Of a stretch of 64,000 bases of DNA, positions 9,128-15,154 are shown piece after piece. Position 1 is the first letter of the stretch; each line of letters opens with the position of its first letter. The stretch is from Companilactobacillus sp. Lineage in GTDB: Bacteria; Bacillota; Bacilli; Lactobacillales; Lactobacillaceae. The stretch covers positions 1,240,001 to 1,304,000 of the forward strand of contig NZ_JAKVLR010000001.1 in NCBI RefSeq assembly GCF_022484265.1, read 5' to 3'. The notes under the pieces were generated by a model, which saw only the letters and a program-made list of their open reading frames with translations, was not told the origin of the DNA and made no database searches. Made by a program: the position numbers and the translations under genes.

Positions 9128-9798
9128 TGGCTAATCAACCCTTGTGGAACCAATTGGTCTTTTACTTCACCCATAATGGAATGTATTTATTGGAACAATT
9201 TGGACGCCACTTTTTAATTTCATTTTACGGTGTTTTGCTGGCCGCTGTTGTCGGTATACCACTTGGTATTTACATGGCAAATCACTACCACTTAGGCGAC
9301 TTTATCATTAGTGTCGCAAACGTTATTCAAACTGTCCCATCCTTGGCCATGCTGTCGATCATCATGCTTTGGTTAGGATTAGGCGTGAATACGGTTATCA
9401 TTACAATTTTCCTATATTCGTTGTTGCCTATTTTAAAAAACACTTACACCGGAATGAAAAACGTTGATCCCAATACTATCGACTCTGCTCGTGGTATGGG
9501 GATGACATCATTTCAATTGCTGTATATGGTCAAACTTCCATTAGCTATGTCAGTTATTATGTCTGGTATTAGAACCGCCATGGTGGTTGCCATCGGTAAT
9601 ACCGCTATCGGTGCCTTTGTTGGAGCGGGTGGTTTAGGTGATCTAATTATCCGTGGTACTAATGCAACTGATGGTGCCCCATTGATCTTGGCAGGTGCTT
9701 TGCCAACAGCAATCATGGCCATCGTTACTGATTTAATTATCGGCTTGTTGCAAAAGCATTTTGAACCAACCGGCTACTTTAAAGAAGACGAAGAATAA
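9127..9798 (+). CDS. opuCD: Osmoprotectant ABC transporter permease (OpuCD type)
   Basis: 223 residues, about six membrane segments, EAA-type loop IDSARGMGMTSFQLLYMVKLPLAMSV. Its start overlaps the stop of the binding-protein gene by one base (TAATG). Last gene of the operon; the CIRCE-like hairpin just downstream could also terminate it. The four-gene order (ATPase-CBS, permease, binding protein, permease) is that of Listeria/Bacillus opuC. Confidence 0.92.
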   Translation: MANQPLWNQLVFYFTHNGMYLLEQFGRHFLISFYGVLLAAVVGIPLGIYMANHYHLGDFIISVANVIQTVPSLAMLSIIMLWLGLGVNTVIITIFLYSLLPILKNTYTGMKNVDPNTIDSARGMGMTSFQLLYMVKLPLAMSVIMSGIRTAMVVAIGNTAIGAFVGAGGLGDLIIRGTNATDGAPLILAGALPTAIMAIVTDLIIGLLQKHFEPTGYFKEDEE

Positions 9799-9803
9799 TT
9801 TTA

Positions 9804-9830
9804 TTAGCACTCATAACTTTTGAGTGCTAT
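9804..9830 (+). promoter_or_regulatory. CIRCE-like HrcA operator upstream of hsp20
   Basis: TTAGCACTC-N9-GAGTGCTAT. The CIRCE consensus is TTAGCACTC-N9-GAGTGCTAA, so 17 of 18 arm positions match with exact spacing. It sits immediately upstream of the hsp20 promoter. The same inverted repeat, followed by TATTTT, could also terminate the opuC transcript. Confidence 0.8.
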
Positions 9831-9834
9831 TTTG

Positions 9835-9862
9835 TTGCAATTATCAAATGAGGAACTATAAT
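9835..9862 (+). promoter_or_regulatory. hsp20 promoter
   Basis: TTGCAA (9835-9840), 16-base spacer, perfect TATAAT (9857-9862), about 70 bases before the hsp20 start. Confidence 0.7.
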
Positions 9863-9873
9863 GTATTTGTAAA

Positions 9874-9900
9874 GTGAATGAGAGATAAGAAATCACTCAC
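9874..9900 (+). promoter_or_regulatory. Inverted repeat in the hsp20 5' untranslated region
   Basis: GTGAATGA and TCACTCAC (7 of 8 complementary) separated by 11 bases, starting 11 bases after the -10 box. It could be a second operator or an mRNA 5' hairpin; no known heat-shock operator was recognised in it. Confidence 0.4.
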
Positions 9901-9933
9901 CGTTATAACTCATTTATGGAAGGAAGCATCAAT

Positions 9934-10371
9934 ATGGCAAATGAAATTATGGACCGTCGTAATGATATTAGAGATTGGATGAACATGGATCCTTGGATGA
10001 ATGGATTTACATCATTATTTGGTGATAACTTACCATCAGCTGAAGCTTTGAAAACAGACATCAAAGAATCAGACAAGGATTATCAAGTTCGTGTAGACAT
10101 GCCTGACTTTGACAAGAAGAACATCGATGTCAGCTACAATAACAATACTTTAACTATCAGCGGACACCGTGACGACTTTGCAGACAAAAATGATAAGAAT
10201 GGCGATGTCATTATGAGCGAACGTTCAAGCGGACGCTTTGCAAGACAATACCACTTACCAGCTGTTGACTCTGATAACATCGAAGCAAACTATGACAATG
10301 GAGTTCTAGACATTAAGTTGCCAAAGTTAGCTAAGACAACAGACTCAAGTCACCATATCGAAATAAACTAA
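9934..10371 (+). CDS. hsp20: Small heat shock protein, Hsp20/alpha-crystallin family
   Basis: 145 residues from ATG 9934 (GAAGGAAG upstream; the in-frame ATG at 9916 overlaps that site). A short N-terminal region (WMNMDPWMNGFTSLFG) precedes an alpha-crystallin domain starting at DIKESDKDYQVRVDMPDFDK and ending in the conserved DNGVLDIKLPK. It is an ATP-independent chaperone that holds unfolding proteins. The CIRCE-like element upstream suggests HrcA repression. A terminator follows. Confidence 0.92.
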   Translation: MANEIMDRRNDIRDWMNMDPWMNGFTSLFGDNLPSAEALKTDIKESDKDYQVRVDMPDFDKKNIDVSYNNNTLTISGHRDDFADKNDKNGDVIMSERSSGRFARQYHLPAVDSDNIEANYDNGVLDIKLPKLAKTTDSSHHIEIN

Positions 10372-10392
10372 TTACAAATTACAAACTAGTAC

Positions 10393-10427
10393 AAAGAGCT
10401 TAGGAACAAGATCCTAAGCTCTTTTTG
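10393..10427 (+). terminator. hsp20 terminator
   Basis: AAAGAGCTTAGGA (10393-10405) pairs perfectly with TCCTAAGCTCTTT (10412-10424), ending in a T-run. Confidence 0.9.
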
Positions 10428-10453
10428 TCTGCGTTATAACGCCTACTCTAAAA

Positions 10454-10507
10454 TTCACAAAATCTTCACATTTTGAGAATAAATAGTTCATAAAGCTTGA
10501 GTATAGT
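10454..10507 (+). promoter_or_regulatory. Promoter of tandem sRNA 1, with 11-nt-phased TTCAYA repeats
   Basis: TTCACA (10454), TTCACA (10465) and TTCATA (10487), i.e. spacings of 11 and 22 bases, then TATAGT (-10) starting 15 bases after the last repeat. No good -35 hexamer. The identical geometry recurs in units 2 and 3, suggesting activation by an OmpR/PhoB-family regulator. Confidence 0.65.
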
Positions 10508-10513
10508 ATTAGT

Positions 10514-10625
10514 TGTAGATGAGGGAAGAAAGTTCCTTCCTCTCACCCCCCTATAATAAATAGATATATTTAATCCCCTATAACAATTAAAAAAATAGTA
10601 TCCTTCCCCGGGATACTATTTTTTT
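10514..10625 (+). ncRNA. Tandem C-rich small RNA, unit 1
   Basis: Predicted transcript of about 112 nt (start inferred from the -10 box, end from the terminator T-run). Order: conserved 5' tag TTGTAGATGAG; hairpin GAGG(G)AAG/CTTCCTC; single-stranded CACCCCCCTATAA; A/T-rich linker with AATCCCCTA; terminator hairpin ATAGTATCC/GGATACTAT with loop TTCCCCG and a T-run. No ORF with a ribosome site is present. The C-rich stretches are complementary to Shine-Dalgarno-like sequence, as in Listeria LhrC and staphylococcal C-rich sRNAs. No named family was recognised. Confidence 0.72.
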
Positions 10626-10661
10626 GTTCTAACATTAAATTTGTGATCAACTAGACCAATC

Positions 10662-10715
10662 TTCACAATTAATTCATAGTTTGAAAATAATTAGTTCATT
10701 TTTGTCGGTTATAGT
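10662..10715 (+). promoter_or_regulatory. Promoter of tandem sRNA 2, with 11-nt-phased TTCAYA repeats
   Basis: TTCACA (10662), TTCATA (10673), TTCATT (10695), then TATAGT (10710-10715). Spacings 11, 22 and 15 are identical to unit 1. Confidence 0.65.
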
Positions 10716-10720
10716 ATTAC

Positions 10721-10830
10721 TTGTAGATGAGAGAAACAAACGTCTTTCATCTCTCCCCCCTATAACATATATAAATATTTAATCCCCTAAATATATTAAA
10801 GAACACTCCTCCCCAGAGTGTTCTTTTTTT
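10721..10830 (+). ncRNA. Tandem C-rich small RNA, unit 2
   Basis: Predicted about 110 nt. Tag TTGTAGATGAG; hairpin AGATGAGAGA (10725-10734) with TCTTTCATCT (10743-10752), 10 pairs including one GU; then CTCCCCCCTATAACA, an A/T linker with AATCCCCTA, and terminator AGAACACTC/GAGTGTTCT with loop CTCCCCA and a T-run. The hairpin sequence differs from unit 1 while the hairpin and the C-rich segments are kept, which indicates selection on structure. Confidence 0.72.
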
Positions 10831-10850
10831 GTTTTTGAAGACCCGACATC

Positions 10851-10904
10851 TTCACAAATGTTTCATACTCTCAAAATAATTTATTCAATATTTTTGATTA
10901 TTAT
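10851..10904 (+). promoter_or_regulatory. Promoter of tandem sRNA 3, with 11-nt-phased TTCAYA repeats
   Basis: TTCACA (10851), TTCATA (10862), TTCAAT (10884), then TATTAT (10899-10904). Spacings 11, 22 and 15 match the other two units; they also explain why the -10 is TATTAT here rather than the TATAGT three bases later. Confidence 0.62.
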
Positions 10905-10909
10905 AGTAC

Positions 10910-11025
10910 TTGTAGATGAGAGGAACAGAGAGTCCTCTTACTACACTCCCCCCTATAACAAAAATACAACTAAATAATCCCTAACTTAAAAAAATAACAC
11001 TCCTTCCCCTGAGTGTTATTTTTTT
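10910..11025 (+). ncRNA. Tandem C-rich small RNA, unit 3
   Basis: Predicted about 115 nt. 5' stem TGTAG (10911-10915)/CTACA (10941-10945) enclosing AGAGGA (10919-10924)/TCCTCT (10933-10938); then CTCCCCCCTATAACA, linker with AATCCCTAA, terminator AATAACACTC/GAGTGTTATT with loop CTTCCCCT and a T-run. Same tag and order as units 1 and 2. No coding potential seen. Confidence 0.72.
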
Positions 11026-11168
11026 GTGCTCCGAAAATTTAACCATCAAAAAGATAATAATCACAGTTATCAGATACATTTTGCATTGCTAATTTTTAAT
11101 TGAGAGAAAAGCTGCCAGCATACCTTCATTCAACATAAAAAGAGAATTTGACTTAACTCTGTTTAGAC

Positions 11169-11360
11169 GGAGGACGAAAATCGCGTGGGGACCAAATGCT
11201 GAAATCATCCTTAGCAATTTATTGCTTAGGATGAGGCCAAGCTTTAAGAAGGAGCGTACGTCGCCACAGCGCGTGCGCCACCGTTTAAAATGTTGGCTAC
11301 GCCAACCAACACTAGGGATGCCAGCATGTCACGGATCCCCGAAAGCGATTTTCGTCCGGA
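11169..11360. repeat. Structured intergenic repeat, copy 1
   Basis: Outer 13-bp perfect stem GGACGAAAATCGC (11172-11184)/GCGATTTTCGTCC (11345-11357), supported by GGGGA/TCCCC inside. Within it: hairpin CATCCTTAGCAA/TTGCTTAGGATG with one T-T mismatch; AGCTTTAAGAAGG; a module TACGTCGCC...CGCGTGCGCCAC; hairpin GTTGGC-tac-GCCAAC. Related copies lie at 43350 and 48100. It abuts the menG terminator. Markedly more G+C-rich than its surroundings. Confidence 0.65.
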
Positions 11361-11372
11361 GTCGGCCCGCAT

Positions 11373-11405
11373 ACAAAAAAGGGCTATGCTCTCGCATAGC
11401 CCTTA
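11373..11405 (-). terminator. menG terminator
   Basis: On the minus strand AAGGGCTATGC-GAGA-GCATAGCCCTT followed by a T-run; a strong intrinsic terminator right after the menG stop. Confidence 0.9.
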
Positions 11406-11408
11406 CTA

Positions 11409-12125
11409 CTAATTATTTGGTTTCATTCCATAATGAATCGCTGCCGATTTCATCATAAAATTGTGAACACGAATATTGATAAATCCTGCATCCCGATACA
11501 TTCTAACCAATTGTCTGATACTGACAAACTTGTTAACCGAATCATCCAAATATTGATACTCTTGCTTCTTGGAAGCAAAAACCTTACCCATTGCTGGCAT
11601 GATCTCATTGAAATAAAGCTTCCAACCCCACTTAACCACCGGAGTATCCACCTTGAATGCTTCCAAACAAACTAATTGTCCATTAGGCTTTAAGATTCTG
11701 AAAATCTCGCTTAAAACTTGGTTAGCATCCGGAACATTTCTCAAGCCAAATCCAATCGTCACGACATCAAATGTATTGTCAGGATAATCCAAATTCATTG
11801 CATCGCCTTGCTTGAGTTGAATATTATCAATGCCAGACTCATTAACCTTTTTTTGTCCAATTTTCAACATCTCGCTGCTGAAATCCAATCCAATGATATG
11901 CGATTGTGGAAATTTGGTACCTAGCACTAAACTCCAATCAGCCGTTCCACAGCAAAGATCTAAGATATCATGTGGATTTCCCTTGATCATCTCGGTAGCT
12001 TGCATACGCCACTTATTATGGGTTCCTAAGCTCATGATCGAGTTTAACTTGTCATAGTTACCCGCAATTGAATTAAATACGTCTTGAACATCTTTTTCTG
12101 GGACCTTGTTTGTTAACTTTGCCAT
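11409..12125 (-). CDS. menG: Demethylmenaquinone methyltransferase (MenG/UbiE)
   Basis: 238 residues, typical length. SAM-binding motifs of the UbiE family: VFNSIAGNYDKLNSIMSLGTH at the N-terminus, ILDLCCGTADWSL (motif I), DVVTIGFGLRNVPD (post-I) and LVCLEAFK. Catalyses the last C-methylation of menaquinone synthesis from demethylmenaquinone. No other men gene is adjacent; lactobacilli often keep a partial pathway, so it may act on imported precursors. Confidence 0.9.
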   Translation of the reverse strand: MAKLTNKVPEKDVQDVFNSIAGNYDKLNSIMSLGTHNKWRMQATEMIKGNPHDILDLCCGTADWSLVLGTKFPQSHIIGLDFSSEMLKIGQKKVNESGIDNIQLKQGDAMNLDYPDNTFDVVTIGFGLRNVPDANQVLSEIFRILKPNGQLVCLEAFKVDTPVVKWGWKLYFNEIMPAMGKVFASKKQEYQYLDDSVNKFVSIRQLVRMYRDAGFINIRVHNFMMKSAAIHYGMKPNN

Positions 12126-12208
12126 CTAAACACTCACCCTTACATTCAATGAAATAGTTATATACCATTATAAGTTAATTTCGGGGTTCAGCGTTAACCA
12201 TTTACTCA

Positions 12209-12811
12209 TTAAATTTTTTTTCGAGCATAAAATCTCAGATAACGATTTTTTTCAGTCAACTGATACTTCGAAATCCCCGCATTAGCTGATTGAACCACTT
12301 TTGAAATATCGGAAATTCCGGTAACTTGTTTAAAAATTGCCCGACTGATAAATCCATGGCAGACTGCCATAACTTTCTTATCGCCCAATTTCGTCACATC
12401 TTGCAAAAAGCTTTCGACTCGTTGGTAGACGTGTTCATAGTCTTCAGCATTTTCGGCGTAATTGATATAGCTAGGCAATAAAAATCCATTTTCATCAAAA
12501 GTTTGTGGATACTTCTTTTCCAATTCATCCTCTGATACGCCGTCCCATGATCCGTAATCAGCTTCGTACAAACGGTCATCTTGGATCAACTCGTCGTGAA
12601 CGCCCTTGTTCAAAATCTCTGCTGTCTGCAAGGCTCGTGTCATCGGACTAGTGTATACAACATCAAACGATGACATATCAATTTCTTTGGCTAGATTCTC
12701 GGCTTGTTGAATGCCCTTCTCGTTTAAGGGCATATTTGTCGAACGACCGTTAATTCTCATTTCTTTGTTAGTGTCCGTTTCACCGTGACGGACTACATAT
12801 AATTCAGCCAA
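12209..12811 (-). CDS. Histidine phosphatase family protein (GpmB-like)
   Basis: 200 residues with the RHG catalytic motif VVRHGETDTNKE near the N-terminus, GRSTNMPLNEKG, the TSPMTRALQTAEI segment and the second catalytic histidine in MAVCHGFISRAI. The family includes cofactor-dependent phosphoglycerate mutases and broad phosphatases; residues alone do not tell which. It is transcribed away from pyrP, with a 365-base intergenic region between them. Confidence 0.85.
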   Translation of the reverse strand: MAELYVVRHGETDTNKEMRINGRSTNMPLNEKGIQQAENLAKEIDMSSFDVVYTSPMTRALQTAEILNKGVHDELIQDDRLYEADYGSWDGVSEDELEKKYPQTFDENGFLLPSYINYAENAEDYEHVYQRVESFLQDVTKLGDKKVMAVCHGFISRAIFKQVTGISDISKVVQSANAGISKYQLTEKNRYLRFYARKKI

Positions 12812-12876
12812 TTTAAAACTCCTTTTAAATGCAATTTTTTAAAAAATCGAAACACGTTTATAATCTTTGTAAGAAT

Positions 12877-13003
12877 ATTATTAATGCCACTCCGCCAAGT
12901 CATTCGTATATGACTATATCTTGGGGTTCAGACCTATTGTATGAAATCTGATTATAGGTAGGCAAGCAATATGCTGACCCATCGCTATCGTATTTCTAAT
13001 AAT
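12877..13003. other. Unidentified structured intergenic segment between gpmB-like gene and pyrP
   Basis: ATTATTA (about 12877) can pair with TAATAAT (about 12997), enclosing two hairpins: CCAAG(TCAT...ATGA...)CTTGG (12895-12922) and GGGT(T)CAG/CTGACCC with inner ACCTAT/ATAGGT (about 12923-12980). A TATAAT lies at 12859-12864 without a clear -35. It ends before the pyrP promoter at 13026, so it is not part of the pyrP leader if that promoter is used. No known RNA family recognised; orientation unknown. Confidence 0.4.
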
Positions 13004-13025
13004 GCGATAACATCACCGTGCTTTA

Positions 13026-13054
13026 TTGACATACCTTTTCAAATTTTATACTAT
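13026..13054 (+). promoter_or_regulatory. pyrP promoter
   Basis: TTGACA at 13026-13031 and TATACT (13047-13052, 15-base spacer) or TACTAT (13049-13054, 17-base spacer), just upstream of the PyrR-binding hairpin. Confidence 0.6.
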
Positions 13055-13070
13055 TAAGAAAATTGAATAA

Positions 13071-13153
13071 CCTTTAATCTTAGTCCCGCGAGGCTAATAA
13101 GGATCACTTAAGTCTTTTATTTCGGCAATCACGGGATAGAGGACTATTTTTTT
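13071..13153 (+). promoter_or_regulatory. PyrR-dependent attenuator of pyrP
   Basis: The anti-antiterminator is CCTT...TTAG-loop-CTAA-T-AAGG (13071-13102) with loop TCCCGCGAGG; with its stem it gives AGTCCCGCGAGGCT, matching the PyrR-binding consensus. The terminator is AGTCTTTTAT (13111-13120)/ATAGAGGACT (13136-13145) followed by seven T (13147-13153). The antiterminator pairs TAGTCC (13081) with GGACTA (13141), overlapping both other structures. All three alternative hairpins needed for UMP-dependent PyrR attenuation are therefore present. Confidence 0.85.
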
Positions 13154-13176
13154 GAAAAAATTTAGGGGGCAATAAA

Positions 13177-14463
13177 TTGGATACAAATGATAAGAATTAT
13201 CGAAATCCTGAAGCGGTCTTGGACCTCTATGAACGTCCGCCGCTAGCCAGCTGGCCACTACTTTCACTGCAACATTTATTCTCAATGTTTGGGGCTACAG
13301 TGTTAGTGCCATTGCTAGTTGGATTGGATCCTAGTATCGCGCTATTCAGTTCTGGTATTGGTACCATCTTGCACATTTTGATCACTAAAGGTCGCATCCC
13401 AGCTTACATGAGTTCCAGTTTCTCATTCATTGTGCCAAGTATCGCCTTGATGAAAACCGCCGGATACGCCGGAGTTGCTCAAGGTACTATTGCAGTTGGT
13501 CTCGTTTATCTGATCGTTGCAGCAATCGTTGGTATTGCCGGATCTGACTGGATCGATCGAGCACTGCCACCAATCGTTGTAGGACCAATTGTTATCGTCA
13601 TTGGACTTTCAGTTGCCGGTTCTGCAGCTAACAATGCAATGATGAACGGAAAGCATTACGACTTAAAGTACTTTGGAATTGCGATGGCAACCATGTTGCT
13701 GACGGTATTATTCAATATGTATCTTAAAGGATTCTGGAGTAATATTGCGATTCTTCTCGGTATTATTTGTGGCTATGCACTATCAGTTGCTTTAGGAATC
13801 GTCGATTTTTCAAAGGTAGCTTCAACGCCTTGGTTCAAGCTTCCTGCATTCGAATTTCCATTTATTAGTTACCATCCAAAACAGATCTATTGGGACGCGA
13901 TCCTGAGTTTTGCGCCAATTGCCTTTGTTACAATGGCTGAACATTTAGGTCACATCATGGTCCTAGATGAATTAACTCATCGTGACTTCTTCAAAAATCC
14001 TGGTTTACACAGAACATTAGCCGGTGATGGTACAGCTTCGATTTTTGCCGGTTTAGTCGGTGGTCCACCAATTACATCATACGGTGAAAACATTGGTGTT
14101 ATGGCCGTTAACAAGATCTTCAGTGTTTACGTCATTGTCGGTGCTGCTGTCTTTGCAGCATTATTCGGTTTTGTCGGTAAATTGAGTGCTTTGATTCAAA
14201 CTATCCCTGGACCTGTAATCGGGGGAATCAGTTTTATCCTCTTCGGCGTTATCGCCTCAAGTGGATTAAGAATCTTAGTTGATAACAAAGTCGACTTTAA
14301 CCGAAAACGTAACTTGATGATTGCATCAGTTATTTTAGTTATCGGTATCGGTAATGCTTACCTAGAAATTGGAACCTTCCAATTTACTGGAATCGGTGTT
14401 GCCACGATCATGGGTATTTTATTAAATCTAATTTTGCCAAGAGAAGCTCTTTCAGAAGAGTAA
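13177..14463 (+). CDS. pyrP: Uracil permease, NCS2 family
   Basis: 428 residues, TTG start at 13177 with AGGGGG seven bases upstream. It has about twelve hydrophobic segments, N-terminal LASWPLLSLQHLFSMFGATVLVP (NCS2/UraA start) and the family motif region FVTMAEHLGHIMVLDELTHRDFF with Glu and His of the substrate site, then PPITSYGENIGVMAV. A proton-coupled uracil importer; the PyrR attenuator directly upstream supports pyrimidine control and the pyrP name. Followed by a strong terminator. Confidence 0.92.
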   Translation: MDTNDKNYRNPEAVLDLYERPPLASWPLLSLQHLFSMFGATVLVPLLVGLDPSIALFSSGIGTILHILITKGRIPAYMSSSFSFIVPSIALMKTAGYAGVAQGTIAVGLVYLIVAAIVGIAGSDWIDRALPPIVVGPIVIVIGLSVAGSAANNAMMNGKHYDLKYFGIAMATMLLTVLFNMYLKGFWSNIAILLGIICGYALSVALGIVDFSKVASTPWFKLPAFEFPFISYHPKQIYWDAILSFAPIAFVTMAEHLGHIMVLDELTHRDFFKNPGLHRTLAGDGTASIFAGLVGGPPITSYGENIGVMAVNKIFSVYVIVGAAVFAALFGFVGKLSALIQTIPGPVIGGISFILFGVIASSGLRILVDNKVDFNRKRNLMIASVILVIGIGNAYLEIGTFQFTGIGVATIMGILLNLILPREALSEE

Positions 14464-14498
14464 ACAAAAAGTCATCCGAAATTTTCGGATGACTTTTT
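14464..14498. terminator. Bidirectional terminator between pyrP and gtrA-like gene
   Basis: AAAAAGTCATCCGAA/TTCGGATGACTTTTT, a perfect stem with T-runs both ways. Confidence 0.9.
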
Positions 14499-14501
14499 AA
14501 T

Positions 14502-15023
14502 TTACTCTGATTTCTTACCTGTATTGTGATTGGCGAAAATAAAGAATTTGGAAAATACATAGTTACCGACAATTGCTAAGAACTGACCAACGATTTTTGA
14601 CAAGTTACCATTGGCAGACAATAGTGAAATACCGACCCAAAGCGTTAATGCTTCGATCAGATAGGTAAAAATACGCGTTCCGTAAAAAGCTGTCATTTCT
14701 TTGATTGCCGTATCGGATTTGTGTCTGAAGACAATCTCACGATCGACCCAGAATCCTACTTGAACACTTAATACCCAAGCAACAATGTTGGCAAATTGGT
14801 AATTTAATCTAAAAATCTGAAACAGTAAATAAAAAGTTCCAATATTAACGACTACCGAAATTAGTCCCCATAAAATATATCGAATTCCTTGTTTAACGTT
14901 GCTTTCTTGAACAGGATCACTTTCGCTGGGGAAAGTTGTTCCCGCATCATTGATACCTTCTGAAATATCGTTGACTAGTTTAGAAACTTTGTCGTCGTCG
15001 TGCAGATGCGTTTGATTATTCAT
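14502..15023 (-). CDS. GtrA family membrane protein
   Basis: 173 residues: a ~45-residue acidic cytosolic N-terminus, then four membrane segments with GtrA-family features (GLISVVVNIGTFYLLFQIF; ANIVAWVLSVQVGFWVDREIVFRHK; KIVGQFLAIVGNYVFSKFFIF). GtrA-like proteins are thought to flip lipid-linked sugars for glycosylation of surface polymers. No glycosyltransferase is adjacent, so its substrate is open. Confidence 0.82.
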   Translation of the reverse strand: MNNQTHLHDDDKVSKLVNDISEGINDAGTTFPSESDPVQESNVKQGIRYILWGLISVVVNIGTFYLLFQIFRLNYQFANIVAWVLSVQVGFWVDREIVFRHKSDTAIKEMTAFYGTRIFTYLIEALTLWVGISLLSANGNLSKIVGQFLAIVGNYVFSKFFIFANHNTGKKSE

Positions 15024-15116
15024 AACTTTGACCCCTTTCCTGTATAGTTCACTAACTCTATATTAGACCTTTTTTAATGATATTAAAATAGTATCACAAA
15101 AATTTTTATTAAAAAA

Positions 15117-15145
15117 CGTCCAATTTTTTCAACTGGACGTTTTAA
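15117..15145 (-). terminator. fbp terminator
   Basis: AAAACGTCCA/TGGACGTTTT hairpin with T-run on the minus strand, directly after the fbp stop. Confidence 0.8.
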
Positions 15146-15154
15146 TGGATCAAT

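Noticed and set aside
10449..11030. Tandem repeats considered as a CRISPR array or as riboswitches
   Set aside because: Units are ~200 bases apart, each with promoter and terminator; there are no short direct repeats with spacers and no gene directly downstream of each unit.
11222..11458. 78-codon plus-strand ORF
   Set aside because: Lies within the structured repeat and menG terminator, has no plausible ribosome site and a basic, unstructured composition.
12877..13003. 6S RNA or purine riboswitch
   Set aside because: No long rod with central bubble and no purine riboswitch core; left as unidentified.
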